DNA of 47,047 nt from Richelia sp. SL_2_1 (GTDB taxonomy: Bacteria; Cyanobacteriota; Cyanobacteriia; Cyanobacteriales; Nostocaceae): positions 1 to 47,047 of the forward strand of contig JAAUSO010000035.1 of NCBI GenBank assembly GCA_012033205.1, written 5' to 3'. The notes beneath the pieces are model-generated. The model had not been told where the DNA came from. It did no database searches and saw only the letters and a program-made list of their open reading frames with translations. Within the stretch, counting starts at the first letter, position 1. Each line of letters opens with the position of its first letter. This document shows positions 1 to 8,424 of this stretch, one piece after another. The translations under genes and the position numbers were made by a program.

Positions 1-112
1 AGGAACGTTCACCGCTAGGTGTGCCGGAGGTACAACCCAACCTACAAGGCGGGTTTGTTGGGTTTCGCAGAGCCTCAACCCAACCTACAATTTTCCTTAA
101 CTGAACCGTATT
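1..112. repeat. Left-edge intergenic repeat with CAACCCAACCTACAA motifs
   Basis: The 15-mer CAACCCAACCTACAA occurs twice, near 33 and 78. Between them is TTGTTGGGTTTCGC, which can pair with the CAACCCAAC part, so the stretch forms alternative hairpins. Repeats of this style are common between genes in filamentous cyanobacteria. No coding sequence is visible. Confidence 0.6.
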
Positions 113-228
113 GGACTATAAGTCGCTGCTACACAAACCGGCACCCGCCTTACGGCGGGTTCTAAATTAAATAGTCCACCGTCAGGTGGGCTTTGTTTTT
201 GTAGTAGCGGTAAAAAAGCGCCGGATAC
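113..228. repeat. Dispersed palindromic repeat family A, copy 1
   Basis: About 115 bp with the layout ACTATAAGTCGC, TACACAAA, a CGCC/GGCG hairpin in the middle (CCCGCCTTACGGCGGG), GTCCACC..GGTGGGC, TTTGTAGTAGCGG and GCGCCGGATAC. Two more copies with the same modules are at 19209-19317 and 21457-21570. The inner hairpin loops differ between copies while the outer modules are conserved. There is no ORF, so any movement would need enzymes supplied from elsewhere. Confidence 0.75.
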
Positions 229-243
229 TAAAACTGTTATAAA

Positions 244-681
244 TTAGAAATTATCAACCACCTGTTCACTCATTTGCAGCTCCAACAAATCCAATAATCC
301 ATCAACATCAGAATTAAGTTGTGCAAAACAAACAGGTGGTGAAATTTCTGGTTCAAAATAAATTAACTTAATTTGTTCTTTGCCGATAGCTATCATTAAA
401 ACTTCTGTTTCAGGTTTATAATTATCTATTAAACCCAAAAGTTCTTGAAGCTTATGATCAACATTATCATTAAATTTCTCAATTGCTTCTGAGGGACAAT
501 AGACAAAATGCGGCTTCGGTTGTAAATCAATACCAATAGTACCTTTACTATGACCATTTTCTTGCCAAAGTCCCCAGGAAAGTGCGGCTAATTCCTGTTG
601 ATGTGCTTTAACAAATTTATCTAACCTGTGCAACCATTTGGGTTGGATTATATCGGCTTGAGTGCTACCAAACATCATCAC
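244..681 (-). CDS. Conserved cyanobacterial protein, possibly beta-carboxysome assembly chaperone CcmS
   Basis: A soluble protein of about 145 residues with no signal peptide or membrane segment. Visible features are an N-terminal amphipathic stretch (HRLDKFVKAHQQELAALSWG), a beta-rich core with GTIGIDLQPKPHFVYCP and an acidic C-terminus rich in Leu. From memory, this architecture resembles the small cyanobacterial family recently named CcmS, which assists assembly of the CcmK1 shell protein. I cannot confirm this by search, so the assignment is tentative and no symbol is given. No carboxysome gene is nearby. The frame opens with GTG at 681 followed by two in-frame ATGs (678 and 675), so the exact start is uncertain by up to two codons. 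Confidence 0.6.
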   Translation of the reverse strand: MMMFGSTQADIIQPKWLHRLDKFVKAHQQELAALSWGLWQENGHSKGTIGIDLQPKPHFVYCPSEAIEKFNDNVDHKLQELLGLIDNYKPETEVLMIAIGKEQIKLIYFEPEISPPVCFAQLNSDVDGLLDLLELQMSEQVVDNF

Positions 682-742
682 ATTTCTAAATAAGCAATTA
701 AATTCATCATCTCATATAAAAGCCCCATATAGAACAGACAAT

Positions 743-1156
743 CTAAGATAAATCTCTCCTTCTTTCCTTACTTTGTGTTCTCTCTCTTGAAAAGTTGTTC
801 ATGGGGGAAACCCCCAAGATCACACTTTCCGCTGCGTCTCTGCGGTTATTTAATAAATAATCTTCACCTGATAAACTAATAGCTTGCGGTTTGATATATA
901 CTTTGAACGGAATCAGTAAAAATGTCAGAGAAATACTCAATATAAAACCAATTACAATCAAAAATATCCAGAGAAAATACCAGAGAAAAAATTCTTCAAA
1001 TCCGGCAATTTCGTCAAATAAACGATGATTTGCGATTAATTCCGGAGTTGATTTGTTGTCGGAAAACTTCAACAATAATTCGTAATATGGATAATGTTCA
1101 TTACTAACTTTTCCGCCATTCGCTGCTATAAATAATACGAATAGTGTTTCGATCAA
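743..1156 (-). CDS. Hypothetical membrane protein with a repeat-derived C-terminus
   Basis: A 137-residue frame with a hydrophobic segment at about residues 56-84 and a second short hydrophobic stretch at the N-terminus. No family is recognised. The last 30 or so residues are Arg/Ser/Glu-rich and are encoded by DNA resembling the intergenic phrase 'cgcagagacgcagcgg', common in these genomes as non-coding sequence. The original stop has therefore probably been lost and the frame reads into a repeat. The start is a TTG at 1156 with no clear ribosome-binding site, so the N-terminus may also be missing. This may be a gene fragment rather than a functional gene. Confidence 0.35.
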   Translation of the reverse strand: MIETLFVLFIAANGGKVSNEHYPYYELLLKFSDNKSTPELIANHRLFDEIAGFEEFFLWYFLWIFLIVIGFILSISLTFLLIPFKVYIKPQAISLSGEDYLLNNRRDAAESVILGVSPMNNFSRERTQSKERRRDLS

Positions 1157-1217
1157 GTTGGCTTTTATCCGGAATCAATTATCAGTTAACACACAGCATA
1201 ATGTACCATGATGACTA

Positions 1218-3038
1218 CTAACTATTAACTGATTTTAAACCAGATTGTACGCGCCATAAACTTGCATAAATACCGTTGCGTTCTAATAATTCTTCATGAG
1301 TTCCAGATTCGACAATTTCACCGTATTCTACAACATATATGCGGTGTGCATTGCGAATTGTAGATAGACGATGCGCGATCGCAATAGTTGTTCTATCGAC
1401 GGTAATTCGTTCTAAAGAGCGAGCGATAGCGGCTTCTGTTTCATTATCTACCGCTGAGGTGGCTTCGTCTAAGATTAATATGGGTGGATTTTTGAGAATT
1501 GCTCTGGCGATGGCAATTCTTTGTCTTTGTCCCCCGGATAATTTTTGTCCGCGTTCACCGACAATTGTTTGATAACCTTGGGGTAGCTGCATGATAAATT
1601 CGTGAGCTTCAGCAACTTTAGCCGCTGTGATAATTTCTTTATCGTTAGCGTTAAAGGTTCCGTAAGCAATATTTTCGGCTACCGTACCATGAAACAAAAA
1701 TACATCTTGACTTACTAAGCCGATACAGCGACGTAAATCTTGAAGATTGATATCTTTTAAATCGATATTATCAACGGTAATTGTCCCGGAAGTTATTTCA
1801 TAAAATCGTAGCAATAATTTCACTAAAGTGCTTTTACCAGAACCTGTAGAACCGACAATAGCAATAGTTGTTCCTGCGGGTATTTTTAGAGATAAATTTT
1901 TAATTACCGGCTGTCTATCTTGATAGGCAAAAGTAACATGGTTAAATGCAATTTCACCGCGTACTTTTTCAATGGGTAAATCGACATTTCCGGGATGAAT
2001 TGTAATTTTAGTATCCAACAAATTCATCACGCGATTAGTAGAAGCCATTGCCCGTTGATATAAATCAAAAGTTTGTCCTAATCTAGTTAAAGGCCAAAGT
2101 AACCGTTGAGTTAAAAAGACTAAAACGCTGTAAGTTCCGACAGTCATATTACCGTTAACTGCTGACATTCCACCGAATAGTAACAGCGACGTAAACCCGA
2201 TTAAAATTAACATTCTAATTAAAGGTACAAAAGCCGCAGAAAGTTTAATTGCTTGACGATTACTGCGACGGTAAGCGTCACTATCTGATGCTAAACGTTG
2301 ACTTTCATAATCTTCGGCAGTAAAACTTTTAATTGTAGTAATACCGCTCAAATTATTAGATAAACGAGAATTTAAAAAACTCAACTTTTCGCGGACATCA
2401 GCGTAACGGGGTTCAAGTAAATCTTGGAAAGCAAACGTTCCCCAAAGAATAAACGGAATCGGTAAAATCGTCATCCAAGCCACATTGGGAGCTAAAATAA
2501 AGAAGGCAGCGCCAAGAATTATAATAGTTGTGGCAGTTTGCAATATATCATTAGCTCCCACATCTAAAAAACGCTCCAACTGGTTAATATCATCGCTGAG
2601 GATAGACATTAAACCTCCGGTACTACGTTCTTCAAAATAAGCTAATTCCAAATTTTGTAAATGATTATAGGCATCCAAACGCAAATCATGCTGAATACTC
2701 TGGGCTAAATTACGCCATAAAGTTTCCAAAGCGTACTCAAAAATTGACTCCAGTACCCAAATAACCACCGTGAGGAAAGAAAGTATTAAAAATTGCCAAA
2801 AAATATCTGTGATTCCCCAACTAGCAATGATAGAATCTTTCTGTTTGACAACAACATCAACAGCAAAACCGATTAAAACTGGAGGTGCCAAGTCAAATAA
2901 CTTATTGAGAATAGAACAAATCACCGCGAGCCGGATTTTTTTGCGATAATCTTGTCCGTAGTCAAGCAAGCGTTTCAACGGATGCGCTGAATTCCGAAGC
3001 TGTTTTTGCGAGCGACTGGATTTAAGTACTTGAGCCAC
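1218..3038 (-). CDS. ABC exporter, fused permease and ATPase (MsbA/ABCB-type)
   Basis: A 606-residue half-transporter that would work as a homodimer to export a lipid, peptide or drug. The substrate cannot be told from sequence. Residues of about 35-330 form the six-helix exporter domain. The rest is the nucleotide-binding domain with Walker [11 protein letters not shown]-loop VSQDVFLF, signature LSGGQRQR, Walker [10 protein letters not shown] and H-loop IAIAHRLST, all intact. Length is normal for the family. The start is a GTG at 3038 without a strong Shine-Dalgarno sequence. The gene stands alone and is divergent from the prohibitin-like gene across about 130 bp, which must hold both promoters. 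No membrane-fusion partner or peptide precursor is adjacent. Confidence 0.92.
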   Translation of the reverse strand: MAQVLKSSRSQKQLRNSAHPLKRLLDYGQDYRKKIRLAVICSILNKLFDLAPPVLIGFAVDVVVKQKDSIIASWGITDIFWQFLILSFLTVVIWVLESIFEYALETLWRNLAQSIQHDLRLDAYNHLQNLELAYFEERSTGGLMSILSDDINQLERFLDVGANDILQTATTIIILGAAFFILAPNVAWMTILPIPFILWGTFAFQDLLEPRYADVREKLSFLNSRLSNNLSGITTIKSFTAEDYESQRLASDSDAYRRSNRQAIKLSAAFVPLIRMLILIGFTSLLLFGGMSAVNGNMTVGTYSVLVFLTQRLLWPLTRLGQTFDLYQRAMASTNRVMNLLDTKITIHPGNVDLPIEKVRGEIAFNHVTFAYQDRQPVIKNLSLKIPAGTTIAIVGSTGSGKSTLVKLLLRFYEITSGTITVDNIDLKDINLQDLRRCIGLVSQDVFLFHGTVAENIAYGTFNANDKEIITAAKVAEAHEFIMQLPQGYQTIVGERGQKLSGGQRQRIAIARAILKNPPILILDEATSAVDNETEAAIARSLERITVDRTTIAIAHRLSTIRNAHRIYVVEYGEIVESGTHEELLERNGIYASLWRVQSGLKSVNS

Positions 3039-3169
3039 AATATGAAGGTAAATGCGTGAAATTTATCTTATCACGTTTGCGAGACTTCAAATATTTCTGA
3101 AATCAATTATCAATCGATTTGTAGATTAATTTTGACCGAAATAATTCACAATATAAAAGGAGCATTAAA

Positions 3170-4012
3170 TTGAAAAGTCAACAATTAGGCAGTTGGCAAT
3201 CGGCAGTTGCAGGAATTTTGGTAGCAATAGTTGTTGTTTTTAGCCTAAATTCATTTGTAATTATTAATCCTGGTCAAGCCGGAGTTTTGAGTATATTAGG
3301 AAAAGCTCAAGATGGTGCTTTACTTGAAGGTATTCATTTTAAACCACCAGTCATTTCTAATGTAGATATATACGATGTCACAATCCAAAAATATGAAATA
3401 CCCGCCCAAAGTTCTACCAAAGATTTGCAGGAATTAACGGCAAAATTTGCAATTAACTTTCGTATAGATTCCATAGAAGTTGTTGATATTAGAAGAAAAC
3501 AAGGAAGTTTAGAAAATATCGTCTCGAAAATTATTGCCCCCCAAACTCAGGAATCTTTCAAAGTTGCAGCAGCAAGAAGAACCGTAGAAGAAGCAATTAC
3601 CAAAAGAGACGAGTTGAAAAATGACTTTGATAATGCCCTAGGGCAGCGTTTGGAAAAATATGGAATAATCGTCTTAGATACCAGCGTCATTGACTTAACT
3701 TTCTCCCCCGAATTTGCCAAAGCAGTTGAAGAAAAGCAAATTGCTGAACAGCGTTCCCAAAGAGCGGTTTACGTAGCCGCAGAAGCTGAACAAGAAGCAT
3801 TCGCGGATATTAATCGTGCTAGAGGTAGAGCAGAAGCACAAAAACTTTTAGCTGAAACTTTAAAAGCTCAAGGTGGACAATTAGTATTACAAAAAGAAGC
3901 TATTGAAGCCTGGAAAAGTGGAGGTGCTCAAATGCCAAAAGTTTTAGTCATGGGGAATGAGTCCAAAGGTGGTGTGCCATTTTTGTTTAATTTAAGTAAC
4001 ATACAAGATTAA
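3170..4012 (+). CDS. Prohibitin/SPFH-family membrane protein
   Basis: A 280-residue protein with an N-terminal membrane anchor (about residues 11-30), an SPFH/prohibitin domain (about 30-200; NPGQAGVLSILGK, then FAINFRIDSIEVVDI) and an Ala/Glu-rich coiled coil (about 185-240) that drives ring assembly. The family forms large ring complexes in cyanobacterial membranes, linked in general to membrane protein quality control. The chosen start is TTG at 3170, because AAAGGAG lies seven to eight bases upstream and no ATG fits. The length agrees with cyanobacterial prohibitins. It is divergent from the ABC exporter. A DUF1824 remnant follows 77 bp downstream on the same strand, so co-transcription is possible. 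Confidence 0.9.
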   Translation: MKSQQLGSWQSAVAGILVAIVVVFSLNSFVIINPGQAGVLSILGKAQDGALLEGIHFKPPVISNVDIYDVTIQKYEIPAQSSTKDLQELTAKFAINFRIDSIEVVDIRRKQGSLENIVSKIIAPQTQESFKVAAARRTVEEAITKRDELKNDFDNALGQRLEKYGIIVLDTSVIDLTFSPEFAKAVEEKQIAEQRSQRAVYVAAEAEQEAFADINRARGRAEAQKLLAETLKAQGGQLVLQKEAIEAWKSGGAQMPKVLVMGNESKGGVPFLFNLSNIQD

Positions 4013-4089
4013 TCCTACTGTAAATTTTTGGTAGAGTATAGGCTCTACATCATACGAAGTAAAAACCTAGTAGATTCCTTTTTAGGCTT

Positions 4090-4505
4090 ATGACAAGCAA
4101 ACCCCAAACCCAAATCACGGTTGAAGAAGCCAAGAAAATCTTGAGCAAATACGACTTCGTTGATATTGCAGCAAAACTAAAGTCATCGGAAAAATTTTAG
4201 TCCGTCAAGCTTTGACTTTACTTGCAAGCCTCTGCGATTATCAAATATTAGGTATTTCTGCTGATACTACTGAACAAGGAATCAAAGCAATGGAAAGTTA
4301 TTCTCAAGCTTTGGGATATCAGCCTCCGAGTAATTTACCATTAATTGATGGTCCAGTTTATATCAAGTTAAATGGTAAAAATGGCTTGTGTTACATTGAT
4401 TCCTATTTGGGACATCATCGTGGGGTTTTAGTTTCTTGTCAGTCTTCTTCGGAAGGTGGAATGAATCATATGTATGGACATTTACCTTTAGATTTATTTG
4501 ATTAA
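4090..4505 (+). pseudogene. DUF1824 family protein, single-base frameshift
   Basis: The ATG at 4090 opens a frame reading MTSKPQTQITVEEAKKILSK and continuing to SSEKF before a TAG at 4198. The conserved remainder (ILVRQALTLLASLCDYQ to GHLPLDLFD, ending at 4505) is in the -1 frame. Adding one A to the A5 run at 4190-4194 joins the halves as ..SEKILVRQAL.., which matches my memory of the DUF1824 family. DUF1824 is a cyanobacterial family of unknown function of about 130-140 residues, and the repaired length fits. Alternatives are a sequencing error in the A-run or transcriptional slippage restoring the frame. A good intrinsic terminator follows at 4582. Confidence 0.82.
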
Positions 4506-4581
4506 ATGATATTGGTAATTGAGCATGGTAAATTAAGGTGTATTATTCTTTATAATTTAATTGCACCTTGAAATTTAAAAT

Positions 4582-4628
4582 AGCCGTAACGCACCATTTT
4601 TAATCGGTGTATTACGGCTTTTAATTTT
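4582..4628 (+). terminator. Intrinsic terminator after DUF1824 gene
   Basis: AGCCGTAACGCACC (4582-4595) pairs with GGTGTATTACGGCT (4606-4619) with 12 of 14 positions complementary, a ten-base loop and a T-rich tail. It lies 77 bp past the DUF1824 stop. Confidence 0.75.
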
Positions 4629-4670
4629 TAGGGAAAAGGCAACAGTGGAAATAAGAAGTCTGGAGATTAA

Positions 4671-4734
4671 GAAGTCGGGTTTTTACGATGATTATCATGT
4701 CTAAGAGATATTTAACCTCAAAACCCGACTTCTG
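4671..4734. repeat. Dispersed hairpin repeat family B, copy 1 (intact)
   Basis: GAAGTCGGGTTTTT and AAAACCCGACTTCTG form the arms around a short AT-rich loop containing ATTATCATGTCTAAGAGATA. The same arms recur at 4761, 12287, 20147 and 27845. This copy has the uninterrupted loop AGAGATATTTAACC that shows the pre-insertion state of copy 2. Confidence 0.8.
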
Positions 4735-4760
4735 TAACTTCACCGGGTAATGGGAAATAA

Positions 4761-4927
4761 GCAGTCGGGTTTTGATTATAATTATCGTGTCTAAGAGATA
4801 CAGCAAATTTCATCTGATTGAAGTACATAAGGGCGGGCAGGGATGCCATCCCACAATAATTTTAATATTTATATTTGTACTTATTTACCTGCAATCTGCT
4901 GTATTTAACCTCAAAACCCGACTTCTG
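4761..4927. repeat. Family B repeat, copy 2, interrupted by a MITE-like insert
   Basis: The left arm GCAGTCGGGTTTT and right arm AAAACCCGACTTCTG match copy 1, but the loop is split between AGAGATA and TTTAACC by a 101-bp insert at 4801-4901. The left arm has one substitution (GCAG for GAAG). Confidence 0.8.
4801..4901. mobile_element. MITE-like element with TA target duplication
   Basis: The insert begins CAGCAAATTTCATCTG and ends CTGCAATCTGCTG. The reverse complement of the end is CAGCAGATTGCAG, so the ends are imperfect inverted repeats (CAGCARATTKCA). TA flanks both sides (4799-4800 and 4902-4903), while the empty site in copy 1 has a single TA. TA duplication with short terminal repeats and no ORF is the pattern of MITEs mobilised by IS630/Tc1-mariner transposases; that family assignment is inference. 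Confidence 0.75.
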
Positions 4928-4989
4928 ATTGTGGTTAATTCAAGTTATAACTCATTCTAAAAAATCTAAAATCTAAAATCTAAAATCCT

Positions 4990-6921
4990 ATGGGTGTTAT
5001 TACATTACAATCTGTCAAAAAAGATTTTGGCATCAAAGAAATTCTTAAAGATGCTACTTTTAGCTTGGATGCTGACGAGAAAGTCGGCTTAATTGGTACT
5101 AACGGTTCTGGTAAATCTACATTATTAAAAATGATTGCTGGAATGGAACCGATTGATGGTGGTGAGATTATTGTCAATCCCGGTGCTAAGGTTATATATT
5201 TACCTCAACAGCCAGATTTAGATGAAAGTCGTACAGTTTTAGAACAGATATTTGCCGATAGTGGCGAACAAATGAAATTAGTGCGTGAATACGAAGAAAT
5301 CTCCGATAAATTAGCTAAAAATCCCCAAGATAATCAATTGTTATCACGGTTGGGTGAAGTGACGCAACGGATGGATATGATTGGTGCTTGGGAAGTAGAA
5401 ACCAATGCTAAAATAATTCTTTCGCAGTTAGGAATTACGGATTTTGATGCTGTCATTGGTACTTTATCTGGCGGTTATCGCAAGCGAATTGCTTTAGCGA
5501 CAGCTTTGTTATCCGAACCAGATTTGTTATTAATGGATGAGCCGACAAACCATTTAGATGCTGATTCTGTGGAGTGGTTACAAAGTTATTTGAATCGTCG
5601 AAATGGCGCTCTTTTATTAATAACTCACGACCGTTATTTTTTGGATAAAGTTACAAATCGTATCATTGAAATTGACCGAGGCGACCTTTACACTTACTCT
5701 GGTAACTACTCATATTTCCTGGAAAAGAAAGCCGCAGCAGAAGAATCAGCAGCCAGCAGTCAGCGCAAGTTTAAAGGAGTACTGCGACGAGAATTAGAAT
5801 GGTTAAAAAGAGGGCCAAAAGCCAGAAGTACCAAACAAAAAGCCAGAATAGATCGAATTAGAGAAATGCGAGGAACTGAGTTTAAACAAACTCAAGGAAA
5901 AGTTGATATTTCTACTGCTAGTCGTCGTATTGGCAAGAAAGTTATTGAAGTTAATAATATCTCGAAATCTTTTGATAACCGGATTTTATTTAAAGATTTT
6001 ACCTACGAATTTAGCCCGGAAGATCGAGTGGGAATTATTGGTGAAAATGGTGCAGGTAAATCCACTTTAATCAATATTATCACCGGACGCGAACAACCGG
6101 ATACGGGTGAAGTTGATATCGGTACTACGGTTTATATTGGTTACTTTGATCAGCATTCAGAAGAATTGATTGGTGCTTCCAATGATTCACAACGAGTAAT
6201 TGATTATATCAAACAAGAGGGAGCAGAATTTATTGAAACTGCCGATGGAACTAGAATTAGTGCTTCTCAGATGTTGGAAAGGTTTTTGTTTCCTCCGAAT
6301 CAACAATATGCACCGATTAATAAACTTTCAGGTGGTGAAAAACGGCGTTTATTTTTATTAAGAATTTTAATGAGTGCGCCCAATGTTTTAATATTGGACG
6401 AACCAACAAACGATTTAGATGTCCAAACTTTAGCGGTATTAGAAGATTATTTAGAAGACTTCAATGGTTGTGTAATAGTAGTATCCCACGACCGCTACTT
6501 TTTAGACCGTACCATCGATAAAATCTTTGCTTTTGAAGAAGGGAAGATTCGCGAATTTCCTGGTAATTATTCTGTTTATCTTGATTTTAAAAGAGCAGAA
6601 GAAGCCAAAGAAAAGCAATTACAAGCCGAGTTAGAGAAAGAAAAACCGAAATTCGATACGCAGAAAGTAGAGACTAAAGTTATAAAAGAAGATAATAAAA
6701 AGAAGCGTCGGTTATCGAATTGGGAAAAGAAAGAATTCGAGCAGTTAGAAGGAAAAATTGCTCAATTGGAAGACGAGAAAGTGCAAACAGAAATGGCTTT
6801 AACAAAGGCTGCGGGAAATTATGCAGAAGTTCAAAAGCTTTTTGAAAAAGTAGAGAATCTCAAGCAAGATATTGATAAAGCTACAGAAAGGTGGATGGAA
6901 TTAGCAGAAATTGATGAATGA
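4990..6921 (+). CDS. ABC-F family ATPase, Uup-like
   Basis: A soluble 643-residue protein with two ATP-binding cassettes and no membrane domain. The first has Walker A GTNGSGKST (about residue 36), signature LSGGYRKR and Walker B LLLMDEPTNHLD. A charged linker (about 240-310, RRELEWLKRGPKARSTKQKA) is the ABC-F signature arm. The second has GENGAGKST (about 352), LSGGEKRR and LILDEPTNDLD. A Lys/Glu-rich coiled coil of about 80 residues ends the protein, as in Uup. ABC-F proteins act on the ribosome, and Uup is also linked to transposon precise excision and DNA junctions in E. coli. The start is ATG at 4990. The gene is monocistronic, and direct repeats follow its stop. Confidence 0.93.
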   Translation: MGVITLQSVKKDFGIKEILKDATFSLDADEKVGLIGTNGSGKSTLLKMIAGMEPIDGGEIIVNPGAKVIYLPQQPDLDESRTVLEQIFADSGEQMKLVREYEEISDKLAKNPQDNQLLSRLGEVTQRMDMIGAWEVETNAKIILSQLGITDFDAVIGTLSGGYRKRIALATALLSEPDLLLMDEPTNHLDADSVEWLQSYLNRRNGALLLITHDRYFLDKVTNRIIEIDRGDLYTYSGNYSYFLEKKAAAEESAASSQRKFKGVLRRELEWLKRGPKARSTKQKARIDRIREMRGTEFKQTQGKVDISTASRRIGKKVIEVNNISKSFDNRILFKDFTYEFSPEDRVGIIGENGAGKSTLINIITGREQPDTGEVDIGTTVYIGYFDQHSEELIGASNDSQRVIDYIKQEGAEFIETADGTRISASQMLERFLFPPNQQYAPINKLSGGEKRRLFLLRILMSAPNVLILDEPTNDLDVQTLAVLEDYLEDFNGCVIVVSHDRYFLDRTIDKIFAFEEGKIREFPGNYSVYLDFKRAEEAKEKQLQAELEKEKPKFDTQKVETKVIKEDNKKKRRLSNWEKKEFEQLEGKIAQLEDEKVQTEMALTKAAGNYAEVQKLFEKVENLKQDIDKATERWMELAEIDE

Positions 6922-7343
6922 ATTGGTAATTGGTAATTGGTAATTAAAATCCGTGAAATCCGTGAAATCCTTTTTAATCCGTGTTGGGAAATTGGCAGTA
7001 GGGAGCAAGATGCTCCCACTACTATGGACAATTACTTTATGTTAATGTCAATGTTATTGTTATTGTTAATGTCTTTGTTAGGGTTTTAAGCAGTTTTTTC
7101 GATTAATTTGATTTCTAAATATACCTGTACAATAAAATGTCTCTTTGTTAATATTCAAAATTAAATTACCGTGTTAGTATGAATAAAATTTTTCATGCTA
7201 AAGTTCAGCAAAGTAAATCTAATTGGAATAAATATTAATTATTCTTAATTATTTGGTTACTAATATTTTGCTGTTCTTGGTTATCGGCAGAGAATATTAT
7301 TTGTGAGTTATTTAATTGCTCTTAGTTACTAATTGATGATTTT
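6922..7343. other. Intergenic region upstream of cbiM
   Basis: 422 bp without a gene. It opens with short direct repeats (ATTGGTAATTGGTAATTGG, then CCGTGAAATCCGTGAAATCC) and later has degenerate GTTAATGT/GTTATT repeats near 7040-7080. I looked for the conserved cobalamin-riboswitch core (GCCACTG box and its partners) and did not see it. It must carry the cbiMNQO promoter, which I cannot place. Confidence 0.6.
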
Positions 7344-8135
7344 ATGGGAATCAGAAAAAACTGCAAATGGCTGAATTTATTGGCAATGACATTGATAAGT
7401 TTGTATTTGGTAATTGGTGTACCGAAACCAGCTTATGCAATGCATATTATGGAAGGTTTTCTACCATTTTATTGGGCTGCTTTTTGGTGGGCTGTTTCTT
7501 TACCTTTCATGATTTTAGGATTTATATCCTTAACTCGTATCACCAAAGAAAAACCTCAACTTAAACTGCTTTTGGCTTTAGCTGGTGCTTTTGCTTTCGT
7601 ACTTTCGGCTTTGAAAATTCCTTCGGTAACGGGTAGCGCTTCTCACCCCACGGGTACAGGGTTGGGTGCGGTATTATTTGGTCCTTTAGCGATGTCAGTT
7701 TTGGGGACTTTGGTATTACTTTTCCAGGCTCTATTACTGGCACACGGCGGCTTGACAACATTGGGTGCTAATGCATTCTCCATGGCGATCGCTGGACCTT
7801 TTGCAGCTTTTTGGATATATAAATTAACAATGAAGTTGTCTGGAAAACAAAGGTTAGCGATATTTTTAGCCGCAGCAATAGCCGATTTACTAACGTATAT
7901 TATTACTTCTGGACAGCTTGCTTTGGCTTTTCCAGCTGAAGTTGGTGGTGTGACGGCTTCGTTTACAAAATTTGCGGGAATTTTTGCAATTACTCAAATT
8001 CCTTTGGCTATTAGTGAAGGTTTACTAACAGTATTAGTGTGGAATTGGCTGCAATCTTATAATCCACAAGAATTAGAATTATTGAATTTAATTAAGCGGG
8101 AATCTCACACCAATGAAACAATCAAGTCAGTCTAA
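7344..8135 (+). CDS. cbiM: Energy-coupling factor transporter substrate-capture component CbiM
   Basis: A 263-residue integral membrane protein that selects Co2+ (or Ni2+) for an ECF transporter. It starts with a cleavable-looking leader of 32 residues ending in PKPAYA, followed at once by MHIMEGFLP. In the CbiM/NikM family the free N-terminal Met-His of the mature chain chelates the metal, so cleavage after AYA would create exactly that end. The remaining segments are six or so hydrophobic helices. The start is ATG at 7344. The stop overlaps the start of cbiN by 23 bp, so the genes are translationally coupled. Cobalt versus nickel cannot be decided; no B12 riboswitch or nickel-enzyme gene is adjacent. 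Confidence 0.93.
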   Translation: MGIRKNCKWLNLLAMTLISLYLVIGVPKPAYAMHIMEGFLPFYWAAFWWAVSLPFMILGFISLTRITKEKPQLKLLLALAGAFAFVLSALKIPSVTGSASHPTGTGLGAVLFGPLAMSVLGTLVLLFQALLLAHGGLTTLGANAFSMAIAGPFAAFWIYKLTMKLSGKQRLAIFLAAAIADLLTYIITSGQLALAFPAEVGGVTASFTKFAGIFAITQIPLAISEGLLTVLVWNWLQSYNPQELELLNLIKRESHTNETIKSV

Positions 8136-8424
8136 TAATGGATGGAATAATTGGCTGTTGATATTAACAGTTCTTGCTTTAGCTGTTGCACCAATTATAT
8201 TTTTACGTGATGCAGAATTCGGTGGTGCAGATGGGGAAGCAGAAGAAGCAATTACGGAAGTAAAACCAGATTATAAACCTTGGTTTACACCTATATTTGA
8301 ACCCCCCAGCGGTGAAATTGAAAGTTTATTATTTTCTTCTCAAGCTGCTTTAGGTGCGGGATTAATTGGTTATGCAATCGGTTTGTATCGGGGACGTAGT
8401 GAAAAGCAAAAACCTGAAGAATGA
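8113..8424 (+). CDS. cbiN: Cobalt transport protein CbiN
   Basis: 103 residues with two membrane helices (about 12-32 and 75-95) around an extracytoplasmic loop. The loop carries the family pattern [12 protein letters not shown], then [19 protein letters not shown], followed by [18 protein letters not shown]. CbiN assists loading of metal into CbiM in CbiMNQO systems. It overlaps cbiM by 23 bp and cbiQ by four (ATGA), which fixes its place as the second gene of the operon. CbiN points to a Cbi-type rather than a NikMNQO-type system. Confidence 0.92.
   Translation: MKQSSQSNNGWNNWLLILTVLALAVAPIIFLRDAEFGGADGEAEEAITEVKPDYKPWFTPIFEPPSGEIESLLFSSQAALGAGLIGYAIGLYRGRSEKQKPEE

Noticed and set aside
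4180-4200. Programmed -1 ribosomal frameshift in the DUF1824 gene
   Set aside because: The zero-frame codons GAA AAA TTT TAG do not match the X XXY YYZ slippery pattern, and no downstream structure is evident. A one-base loss in the A-run is simpler.
4621-4806. Frame across the family B repeats
   Set aside because: Its translation repeats KTRLL twice because it reads the hairpin repeat; non-coding.
6922-7343. Cobalamin riboswitch upstream of cbiMNQO
   Set aside because: I did not find the conserved core (GCCACTG-type box with its pairing partners); a covariance search would be needed to overturn this.
7561-7761. Antisense frame inside cbiM, and similar frames inside other genes
   Set aside because: They are reverse-frame shadows of well-supported coding sequences with low-complexity translations.
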